A stretch of 20,753 nt of DNA from Pseudomonadota bacterium (GTDB lineage Bacteria > Pseudomonadota > Alphaproteobacteria > Rhizobiales > Xanthobacteraceae). The translations under genes were made by a program, and so were the position numbers. Where the stretch lies: contig JAEXHR010000270.1 in the NCBI GenBank assembly GCA_023449855.1, positions 1 to 20,753 of the forward strand, written 5' to 3'. Below the pieces are notes generated by a model. It worked only from the letters and a program-made list of their open reading frames with translations. It made no database searches and was not told the origin of the DNA. This document shows, in pieces, positions 1 through 6,436 of the stretch; the first letter of the stretch is position 1; each line of letters begins with the position of its first letter.

Positions 1-86
1 TAGGGCGGATTAGCGAAGCTTAATCCGCCGGCCGAGTTCATGGCTGAAACTCCGCGGCGGATTACGGCTTCGCCTAATCCGCCCTA
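1..86. repeat. Palindromic intergenic repeat (type A), cut by the left window edge
   Basis: Two inverted arms flank a loop of about 26 bases. The left arm begins TAGGGCGGATTAGCGAAGC at base 1 and the right arm ends with its near-complement, GCTTCGCCTAATCCGCCCTA, at base 86. The right arm continues with CG, so the matching CG of the left arm probably lies just outside the window. Elements of this style are common between genes in Bradyrhizobium-like genomes (recognition, not searched). It lies downstream of the PhoD-type gene and could act as its transcript end. Confidence 0.75.
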
Positions 87-106
87 CGCTCCAAAAAGAT
101 CCGGTT

Positions 107-1657
107 TCACCCCATTTTCGGGTCCAAAACCGTGCTCCAGAGCGCCGTATCGGCCCGATCCCTGAGCGTTACGGTCATCTGGCCGGTCGCCCCCTCGATC
201 CGGACATGGCCGAAGAACTGCATACCGGCCGAGGGCGGCAGGTTCTGGTTACCGGGGCCGGGGGCCTTCACATAGCGGACCTCGGGGCCGAAGGTATTGT
301 CCATCCCGCCCGGACCGAAGGTTCCGGCATGGAACGGGCCGGAGACGAATTCCCAGAACGGCTCGAAATCCTGAAACTGGGCCTTGTCCGGATTGTAGTA
401 ATGCGCCGCCGTGTAATGCACGTCGGCGGTGAACCACACCGTGTTGCGGATGCCCGCCGTCTTGATGAAGCGGAGCAGATCCGCAATTTCCAGCTCCCGG
501 CCGCGCGGCGGGCCGTCGCCCTGGGCAATGGCCTCGGAGCCTGCTTTCGCCGCGGCATCGTCATAGACGATGATGCCGATCGGCATGTCGGATGCGATCA
601 CCTTCCAGGTCGCCCGCGATTCCATCAGCGCACGCTTCAGCCAGGCCATCTGCTCCGGGCCGATGAAATGCGCGTCGGGACCGTAGGTCTCCTGCAGGTT
701 CGGCCCATTCGGGCCGCGATAGCTGCGCTCGTCCAGCATGAAGACGTCGAGATGCGGGCCGTAATTGAGCACGCGATAGACCCGGCCGGGCTCGGCGATA
801 CTCGGCCGCACCGGATACATCTCATGGAAAGCCCGCGCGCCGCGCGCGGCCAGCACCATGATGTCGCGCTCCTTATAGGCCGCGGGGAGCTGCTTGGAGA
901 GCGACCAGTTGTTGGTGACCTCGTGATCGTCCCACTGGCCGAAGACGGGAATCTGCGCATTGAAAGCGCGGACGTTTTCGTCGAGCAGATTGTATTTATG
1001 CGCCGCACGGAATTCGTCGAGCGTCTCGGCGACTTTCTCTTTCTCCGGCACCAGCACGGTGTTCTTCCACAGCTTGCCATCCGGCAGCGTCACCTCGCGC
1101 TTCATCGGGCCATCGGCATAGATGGTGTCGCCGGAATGGATCAGGAAATCGGGATTGTGCTTGCGCATGGTGGCGAAGGTAACCATGCCGCCGTCATCGG
1201 CATTGATGCCCCAGCCCTGCCCCGCGACATCGCCGCCCCAGACGAAGGAGACATCGCGCCTGTCCGCCGGCGCAGTGCGGAAGCGGCCGGTGACCGGCTC
1301 GCCGGCCACGCTTGTATGCGCGAGATCGCGAAACCGAACGCGATAGAAAATCTCCTGCCCCGCCGGCAAATTTTCCAGCAGCATTTTCGCGGTGAAATCG
1401 CTTTCCGGCAACACGCTCACCGGCGGCAGCGCGCGGGCATTCCTGAAGCTCTCGGTGGTGGCGACTTCAACCATCATCTGCGCCGGCCGATCCGCCCGCG
1501 ACCAGATCATGCCGCTGTCGAAACCGATATCGCCGGACTGCACGCCATGGCTCACCGCAGGCCGATCCGCCGCGCGGCTGAGAGCCGGCATCGCCAGCAG
1601 GCCGGCGCCTGCGGCGGCAGTGGAGAGAAAGCGACGGCGAGAGATGCGGATGGCCAT
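107..1657 (-). CDS. phoD: PhoD-type alkaline phosphatase / phosphodiesterase, Tat-exported
   Basis: 516 residues. PhoD-family enzymes hydrolyse phosphate mono- and diesters outside the cytoplasm using Ca/Fe-type metal centres. A twin-arginine signal is visible (SRRRFLS at residues 6-12, a hydrophobic Ala/Gly/Leu stretch, probable cleavage after ALSRAA near 30). An N-terminal beta domain (about 35-130) precedes the metallophosphatase domain. Metal-site motifs are GGDVAGQG (141-148), HSGDTIYADG (174-183), QWDDHE (241-246) and ADVHYTAAHYY (411-421). I chose the ATG at 1657 because AGGAG lies 7 bases upstream and the Tat motif follows directly; an in-frame start 33 bases earlier would add 11 residues and has no such support. 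The gene is monocistronic and diverges from the small membrane genes. The family call is firm. The symbol is by family, since several PhoD paralogues can occur in one genome. Confidence 0.9.
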   Translation of the reverse strand: MAIRISRRRFLSTAAAGAGLLAMPALSRAADRPAVSHGVQSGDIGFDSGMIWSRADRPAQMMVEVATTESFRNARALPPVSVLPESDFTAKMLLENLPAGQEIFYRVRFRDLAHTSVAGEPVTGRFRTAPADRRDVSFVWGGDVAGQGWGINADDGGMVTFATMRKHNPDFLIHSGDTIYADGPMKREVTLPDGKLWKNTVLVPEKEKVAETLDEFRAAHKYNLLDENVRAFNAQIPVFGQWDDHEVTNNWSLSKQLPAAYKERDIMVLAARGARAFHEMYPVRPSIAEPGRVYRVLNYGPHLDVFMLDERSYRGPNGPNLQETYGPDAHFIGPEQMAWLKRALMESRATWKVIASDMPIGIIVYDDAAAKAGSEAIAQGDGPPRGRELEIADLLRFIKTAGIRNTVWFTADVHYTAAHYYNPDKAQFQDFEPFWEFVSGPFHAGTFGPGGMDNTFGPEVRYVKAPGPGNQNLPPSAGMQFFGHVRIEGATGQMTVTLRDRADTALWSTVLDPKMG

Positions 1658-1708
1658 TTTGCTCTCCTGAGGTCGGCGATGGGGATGCAATGGCTGTAAG
1701 CGTCACGC

Positions 1709-1726
1709 ACGACGCCTCTGTGACGC
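1709..1726 (-). promoter_or_regulatory. Possible Pho box upstream of phoD
   Basis: Read on the minus strand, GCGTCAC-AGAG-GCGTCGT forms two heptamers with an 11-base period, as in the PhoB-binding consensus CTGTCAT-N4-CTGTCAT (established). The match is best at the GTC core. The array ends about 51 bases before the ATG, in line with a Pho promoter. Caveat: the first heptamer is also one arm of a dyad (GCGTCAC at 1700-1706 against GTGACGC at 1720-1726), so it may be a different operator or chance in GC-rich DNA. Confidence 0.35.
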
Positions 1727-1849
1727 GCTACCGCACCGATCCAGCGCAACCTTTCAGAGAAAATTTTGACTTTTCATCTCGACATCGCCGCGCCTTTTGC
1801 CTCAAATAGTACCGTAAATGCTCTCCGATCCGTGTCGAGGCTGAACGCG

Positions 1850-2086
1850 ATGAGCAAAAACTCCGGCAACGAGAAGATCAAGCTGCTTGCCAACTGGATG
1901 AATGCCGCATCCGTGACTGTACTTGGCGCAGGCGGGCTTCTCCCATTGTTATCGGTCTATGCCGGCGTGGGCACGCCGATGCGTGAACCGGCATTCGCCT
2001 GGCAGCTCCTGATCATTTGCTCGCTGATTGCTGCCGTCCTACATTGGGGAGGTTCGCTTTACCTCGGGAGAATGTCCGATGACTGA
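1850..2086 (+). CDS. Small two-pass membrane protein, unknown function
   Basis: 78 residues from the ATG at 1850, which has GAGG 9 bases upstream; an in-frame ATG at 1766 would give 106 residues but has no convincing ribosome site. The N-terminus is charged (MSKNSGNEKIKLLANW). Two hydrophobic segments follow, roughly residues 20-38 (VTVLGAGGLLPLLSVY) and 48-70 (WQLLIICSLIAAVLHWGG), and the C-terminus is short and acidic. I do not recognise the family. Its stop overlaps the start of the next small gene by 8 bases, so the two are probably translationally coupled. They lie between phoD (divergent) and the B12-regulated uptake unit, upstream of the riboswitch, so they are not under riboswitch control in the simplest reading. 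Being a real gene is supported by the coupling and the membrane pattern rather than by homology. Confidence 0.7.
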   Translation: MSKNSGNEKIKLLANWMNAASVTVLGAGGLLPLLSVYAGVGTPMREPAFAWQLLIICSLIAAVLHWGGSLYLGRMSDD

Positions 2087-2228
2087 CCTCCTTGCGGTTG
2101 CTATTTGGCCAATAGCGATGGGTGCCTTTGCCGTGTTGTTCAGCCTGTTCATGTATTGGCAGATCACCCGACAACATCCCATCGAGCCGGAAACGCGCGA
2201 AAAGCACTCGCGAACTATGGCCGAATAG
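2079..2228 (+). CDS. Very small single-pass membrane protein, unknown function
   Basis: 49 residues. The ATG at 2079 sits inside the end of the preceding gene (ATGACTGA overlap) with CGGGAG directly upstream at 2065-2070. One hydrophobic segment spans residues 3-27 (LLAVAIWPIAMGAFAVLFSLF), followed by a polar tail (TRQHPIEPETREKHSRT). The layout, a short N-terminus, one membrane helix and a charged cytoplasmic tail, resembles small subunits of membrane complexes, but there is no recognisable family and none should be assumed. Overlap and spacing make a two-gene operon with the gene at 1850 very likely. It ends 34 bases before the predicted riboswitch leader. Confidence 0.65.
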   Translation: MTDLLAVAIWPIAMGAFAVLFSLFMYWQITRQHPIEPETREKHSRTMAE

Positions 2229-2233
2229 CGGCA

Positions 2234-2263
2234 TTGACTTGCTTCGACATCGCCCGCTAACGT
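2234..2263 (+). promoter_or_regulatory. Possible sigma-70-type promoter for the riboswitch transcript
   Basis: TTGACT at 2234-2239 and TAACGT at 2258-2263 are separated by 18 bases. The -10 match is weak. It would start transcription near 2270, exactly where the riboswitch fold begins, which is the main reason for listing it. Confidence 0.35.
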
Positions 2264-2450
2264 AGCCGTGACGGTTCCTTTCGAGGACCAAAAGGGAATG
2301 CGGTGAGGCCCGCGCAATTTGTTGCGCGAACCGATTCCGCGGCTGCCCCCGCAACTGTAAGCGGCGAGCCTTCGCCACACGCCACTGGACTGCTCAGGTC
2401 TGGGAAGGCGGCGCAAGGCACTGACCCGCGAGCCAGGAGACCTGCCGTCA
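2262..2450 (+). ncRNA. Cobalamin (adenosylcobalamin) riboswitch
   Basis: Nearly all conserved blocks of the class are visible in order: ACGGTTCCTTTCG near 2271, AAAAGGGAATGCGGTG near 2290, GCGGCTGCCCCCGCAACTGT (2339-2358) followed by AAGCGG, CCACTGG near 2383, GGGAAGGC at 2402, and the 3' B12 box GAGCCAGGAGACCTGCC at 2430-2446. The class binds B12 coenzyme and lowers expression of the downstream gene when B12 is plentiful. About 117 bases separate it from the receptor ATG. There is no U-run after a hairpin, so control is more likely at translation than by termination. It leads the TonB receptor and probably the PepSY gene. Confidence 0.95.
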
Positions 2451-2497
2451 GTCGTGGTCACACGCGAGCACATTGGGCGGGGTGTCCTGGTGGAAGT

Positions 2498-2534
2498 CAA
2501 ACCGCGCAACACAAATGCGGGGCGGCTTGGTTTG
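2498..2534 (+). other. Hairpin between riboswitch and receptor gene, candidate expression platform
   Basis: CAAACC (2498-2503) pairs with GGTTTG (2529-2534). A competing pairing of CCGC (2502-2505) with GCGG (2517-2520) is possible. Mutually exclusive stems are expected of an expression platform. No terminator-like T-run follows. This is inference from inspection only, without energy calculation. Confidence 0.3.
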
Positions 2535-2567
2535 CGGTGACGTGCCACGTTATCGCGAGTCCTTTTG

Positions 2568-4847
2568 ATGACCTCCGCTCTCTCTCCCGTATCGAAGCGC
2601 CATCGCTTCCTCCTCTCTGTTGCTCTGTCATGCTTGGCTCTGCCGACTGAGGGCTGGTCGCAAGACGCCCGTCCGAGCCGGACGCTCGATCCCGTCGTCG
2701 TGCAGCCATCGGCTGCGCCGCAACGCACACGACGCGCGACCAGCGGCAACGCCGCGCGCAATGCGCGCTCACGCCAGCAGCGCAATGTCGCCGCAACGAC
2801 GGCTCCACCCGTTGCCACGCCGACCGGTCCGGTCTTCGCCGCACCGACGCTCAATCTCACCGGGACCACCTCCACCGGCAGCCGCCTCGGCCTGACCCGG
2901 TTGCAGACGCCGGCAAGCATCGACGTCATCTCCGCGCAAACCATGTCGGAACGCGGCCAGCAGAACGTGCTCGACGCGGTGACGCAGAATGCCGTCGGCG
3001 TCACCGCGGCGCCGGCGCCCGGCAATGGCGGCGTTTCCTTCAATACGCGCGGCTTCACCGGTCTCGCTTCCGTCATGACCATCTATGACGGCACGCAGCT
3101 CTATATCGGCAACGGCACGGTCACGTTCCCCTATGACACCTGGTCGGCACAGAGCATCGAGGTGCTGCGCGGCCCGGCTTCGGTGTTGTATGGCGCCGGC
3201 GCCGTCGGAGGCGCGATCAATGTCGTTTCCAAACTGCCTACCTGGGTGCCGTTCAATCAGGCGGAAATCTCCCTCGACAGCAACATGACACGCCGCATCG
3301 CCGTGGATAGCGGCGGTCCCGTGAGCAAGGACGTAGCCTATCGCATCACCGCCACCGGCAACATGTCGGACGGCTGGGTCGATCGCGGCAACAGCAACAA
3401 TGTGGCGCTGCATGCCGCCGTGCAGATCAAACAAAACGAAGACATCACCTGGACGCTGACCTCGGACTACGCCCGGCAGGAGCCGCAGCGCTATTTCGGG
3501 ACGCCGTTGATCAATCGCCAGCTCAATGAAGCGATCCGCTTCACCAACTACAATTTCAGCGACGGCGTAATCCGTTACGAAGACAGCTTCTCCCAGGTGA
3601 AGACCGAGTGGCAGGTCGCCGACGGCATCAAGCTCCGCAACACGCTCTATTATCTCACCACCGAGCGGCATTGGCGAAACGCTGAGACATTCACCTACAA
3701 CAATGCGACCGGTCTCGTCGATCGCGGCAGCTATACCGAGATTCTGCACCACCAGCAGCAGATCGGCGACCGCATGGACGCAACCTTCCGCGGCCACGTC
3801 CTCGGCATGACCAACGAATTCGTCGCCGGCTTCGACGTCAACTACATCAAGTTCAGCCGCGACAACAATTTCTCCTTCGGCGGCACGCAGGGCAGCTCGT
3901 CGGTCAACCTGTTCAATCCGGTCCCCGGCAATTACAGCAGCTTGACTCCGGTGCTGACCGACTACAGCAGCATTACCAATCAATATGCTGTCTTCGCCGA
4001 GAACCGGCTGTCGGTCACCGAGCAACTGACCCTGATCGGCGGCATTCGGCAGGACGAGCCGACTGTCAGCCGCACCGACCTCGTGAATCCCGCCAACAGT
4101 TTCGACAAGTCGTTCTCATCGACCACATGGCGCGTCGGTGCGGTCTATACGCCCGTGAAGGATCTTGCCTTCTACGCGCAGTATTCGACCGCTGTGGACC
4201 CAGTTGGCGGCATCTTGTCGCTCACCGCGCCCAACAAGGATTTCACGCTCGCGACCGGCAAACAGATCGAGGCGGGTGTGAAGCAATCGTTCTGGGGCGG
4301 TCGCGGCGAGTGGACGCTCGCCGGCTACGAGATCGTGAAGAATAATCTTCTCGCACGCGATTCAATCGACCCGAGAATCACCGTCCAGGTCGGCCAGCAG
4401 TCGTCGCGCGGCATCGAGGCTTCGGTGGGCTTCGTGCTCGACCATGGCTGGCGGATCGACGCCAATACAACGTTCCTGCAGGCGAAATATGACGACTTCG
4501 TACAATCGGTCGGCGGCTTGCCGGTCAACTATGCCGGCAACGTTCCTGTGAATGTGCCGCAAAATGTCTCGAACATCTGGGCGACCTGGGCTTTCGCTGC
4601 GAATTGGTCGGCCAATGCCGGCGTGCAAATCGTCGGCAAGCGCTATGCCGATAACACCAATACGCTGGAAATGCCGGCCTATACCATCGTCAATGCCGGC
4701 GTGCAGTGGAAACCGGACCTCAACACCACGGTGTCGTTCCGCGTCTACAACCTGTTCGACACGGTCTATGCGACCTCCGGCAACACCACCCAATGGCTGC
4801 TCGGCATGCCGCGCACGGCGCAGCTTGCGGTGAACGTGAAGTTCTGA
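2568..4847 (+). CDS. TonB-dependent outer-membrane receptor, siderophore-receptor type, B12-regulated
   Basis: 759 residues. It imports a large ligand across the outer membrane using TonB energy. A signal peptide covers about 1-31 (RFLLSVALSCLALP, then GWSQ). A TonB-box-like DPVVVQ lies at 41-46, followed by an Arg/Ala/Pro/Thr-rich linker to about 92. The plug domain runs about 100-225 and ends with the hallmark EVLRGPASVLYGAGAVGGAI (198-217). The rest is the beta barrel, closing with the typical terminal strand ending in Phe (LAVNVKF). Domain style and length match FhuA/FecA/siderophore receptors more than the shorter BtuB (about 600 residues). The ATG at 2568 is preferred to an adjacent in-frame TTG at 2565; the ribosome site is weak (GCGAG), fitting regulated translation. 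The cobalamin riboswitch upstream and the PepSY gene 143 bases downstream suggest one uptake unit. The ligand is not deducible: a corrinoid, a cobalt or iron chelate are all open. Confidence 0.92.
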   Translation: MTSALSPVSKRHRFLLSVALSCLALPTEGWSQDARPSRTLDPVVVQPSAAPQRTRRATSGNAARNARSRQQRNVAATTAPPVATPTGPVFAAPTLNLTGTTSTGSRLGLTRLQTPASIDVISAQTMSERGQQNVLDAVTQNAVGVTAAPAPGNGGVSFNTRGFTGLASVMTIYDGTQLYIGNGTVTFPYDTWSAQSIEVLRGPASVLYGAGAVGGAINVVSKLPTWVPFNQAEISLDSNMTRRIAVDSGGPVSKDVAYRITATGNMSDGWVDRGNSNNVALHAAVQIKQNEDITWTLTSDYARQEPQRYFGTPLINRQLNEAIRFTNYNFSDGVIRYEDSFSQVKTEWQVADGIKLRNTLYYLTTERHWRNAETFTYNNATGLVDRGSYTEILHHQQQIGDRMDATFRGHVLGMTNEFVAGFDVNYIKFSRDNNFSFGGTQGSSSVNLFNPVPGNYSSLTPVLTDYSSITNQYAVFAENRLSVTEQLTLIGGIRQDEPTVSRTDLVNPANSFDKSFSSTTWRVGAVYTPVKDLAFYAQYSTAVDPVGGILSLTAPNKDFTLATGKQIEAGVKQSFWGGRGEWTLAGYEIVKNNLLARDSIDPRITVQVGQQSSRGIEASVGFVLDHGWRIDANTTFLQAKYDDFVQSVGGLPVNYAGNVPVNVPQNVSNIWATWAFAANWSANAGVQIVGKRYADNTNTLEMPAYTIVNAGVQWKPDLNTTVSFRVYNLFDTVYATSGNTTQWLLGMPRTAQLAVNVKF

Positions 4848-4863
4848 TCGCCGCTCGAAGTGT

Positions 4864-4970
4864 CCCCTCTCCCGTTCTTACGGGGGAGGGTCAGGGTGGG
4901 GGTGCCCCACGTGACGTCAGAGTTTGTGGCGCCCCCACCCCGGCCCTCCCCCGCAAGCGGAGGAGGGAGA
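4864..4970. repeat. Palindromic intergenic repeat (type D), between receptor and PepSY genes
   Basis: The left half (4864-4905) contains a local CTCCCGT/ACGGGGGAG hairpin followed by AGGGTGGGGGTGCC. The right half (4928-4970) begins GGCGCCCCCACCC and contains a second hairpin around CGCAAGCG. The halves pair with each other over GGGTGGGGGTGCC/GGCGCCCCCACCC with one mismatch. Such CCCTCTCCC...GGGTGGGGGC elements are widespread in Bradyrhizobium-like genomes (recognition). Being inside the presumed operon, it may damp read-through or stabilise the upstream message. Confidence 0.65.
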
Positions 4971-4990
4971 AAAAGAAAGAGCCTGCTTCA

Positions 4991-6436
4991 ATGGCCTTCA
5001 GACTCAAACGAAAACTCCGGCAGTGGCTTTATCTCACCCACCGCTGGATCGGCATCGTCACCTGCCTGTTCTTCGCCATGTGGTTCATCTCGGGCGTGGT
5101 GATGATGTATGTCGCGTTCCCCGGCCTTTCCGACAAGGAGAGGCTGGCGGCGCTGCCCGACATCGTGTGGGAGAAAGCAAGACTTTCTCCCGACGATGCG
5201 ATGAAAGCCGCAGGCAGCACGCGCTATCCGCGCGAGTTGCGATTGACGATGCTGGCTGATGAGCCGGTGTATCTGATCAACGACTGGCGCAACAAACGTC
5301 AAACCATCTCCGCTGTCGATGGCCGTACCATTGGTGATGTTTCCGAGCAGCAAGCTCTCGCAATTGCTTCACACCATCCCGCAAATAAATCTGCTCGCCT
5401 CGAAGAAATGATCGACCGCGATCAATGGAGCGTCGTCGCCCGCTACGATCCGCTGCGGCCGTTCTATCTGATCGATCTCGGCGACGATGCCGGTACAAAA
5501 CTCTATGTTTCCTCCCGCTCCGGTGAAATCGCACTCGATACCAATCGCACAGAACGTGTGTGGAACTGGCTCGGCTCGATCCCGCACTGGATCTATCCGA
5601 CCATTCTTCGCAAGGACCAGCCGCTGTGGCGGCAGGTGATCCTGTGGTCATCCGGCACCTGCCTCGTCGTCGGCATCACCGGAATCTGGATCGGCATTCT
5701 CCGCATCCGCCTGAAGCAGCGTTATACCAGCGGGAATATAACGCCCTATCGCGGCTGGATGGCCTGGCATCACGTCACCGGACTAATCGGCGGGGCGTTC
5801 ATCCTGACCTGGATGTTTTCCGGCTGGCTCTCGGTCAATCCCGGCCAGTATTTCACCGACCGCAACACCGGTCGCGAGATGCTGCAGCGCTATGGCGGCC
5901 ATGACGCAGCAACGATCGCAGCAAAATTGCCTGCGGCGCAATCCGGGGCGGTGGAGGCCCGCTTCGTCTGGCTCGATGGCAGCCCGCTGATGATTACGAA
6001 ATCTCGTAGTGGCGCGCAAAGCGTGATGGATGCGGTGACCGGGACTGCCTCTGTATTGCCGCAAGACCGCCTCTGGACTGCCGCAGCAAAACTGCTCCCA
6101 AGCGCGCAAATGACCGCGAAAATCGAGCTGGAAGACTACGATTCCTACTGGTACGCGCACCACCGCGAGCGCGAATTGCCGGTGCTGCGCGCGATCTTCG
6201 ATGACGAGGCGCAGACCTGGATTCACATCAGCCCGATCACCGGCGACATCCTCGGCCAGGTGGACGCGAGCCGCCGCAGCTATCGCTGGTGGTTCAATGC
6301 CCTGCACAGTTTCGACTTCCAGCTGCTGCTGAAATATCGCCCGGCCTGGGACATCGTGGTGATCGCGCTGTCGATCCTCGGCACCATCGTCTCGGTGAGC
6401 GGCGTCGTGGTGGGGTGGCGTTATTTGAAACGCTAG
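4991..6436 (+). CDS. PepSY-associated transmembrane protein (FoxB/PiuB-like, possible chelate reductase)
   Basis: 481 residues. Four membrane segments are visible: about 18-42 (HRWIGIVTCLFFAMWFISGV), 216-240 (ILWSSGTCLVVGITGIWIGI), 258-283 (HHVTGLIGGAFILTWMFSGW) and 453-476 (DIVVIALSILGTIVSVSGVV). Large periplasmic PepSY-type regions lie between 1-2 and 3-4. His residues at helix ends (H17, the HH pair near 259-260) fit haem ligation described for FoxB-like siderophore reductases (family knowledge; the ligand assignment is inference). I chose the ATG at 4991 because MAFRLKRKLRQW opens a standard positive N-terminus; the frame is open further upstream only across the repeat and the receptor's end. 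It follows the receptor in the same direction and probably acts on the imported ligand at the inner membrane. The four-base CTAG at its end is shared with the opposing TAXI gene. Confidence 0.85.
   Translation: MAFRLKRKLRQWLYLTHRWIGIVTCLFFAMWFISGVVMMYVAFPGLSDKERLAALPDIVWEKARLSPDDAMKAAGSTRYPRELRLTMLADEPVYLINDWRNKRQTISAVDGRTIGDVSEQQALAIASHHPANKSARLEEMIDRDQWSVVARYDPLRPFYLIDLGDDAGTKLYVSSRSGEIALDTNRTERVWNWLGSIPHWIYPTILRKDQPLWRQVILWSSGTCLVVGITGIWIGILRIRLKQRYTSGNITPYRGWMAWHHVTGLIGGAFILTWMFSGWLSVNPGQYFTDRNTGREMLQRYGGHDAATIAAKLPAAQSGAVEARFVWLDGSPLMITKSRSGAQSVMDAVTGTASVLPQDRLWTAAAKLLPSAQMTAKIELEDYDSYWYAHHRERELPVLRAIFDDEAQTWIHISPITGDILGQVDASRRSYRWWFNALHSFDFQLLLKYRPAWDIVVIALSILGTIVSVSGVVVGWRYLKR

Noticed and set aside
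206..1699. 497-codon open frame on the plus strand opposite phoD
   Set aside because: It is antisense to a gene with clear catalytic motifs, has Arg/His/Ala-rich composition typical of GC-rich shadow frames, and shows no domain.
2769..4025. 418-codon minus-strand frame opposite the TonB receptor
   Set aside because: It mirrors the receptor codons, has no recognisable domain and no ribosome site.
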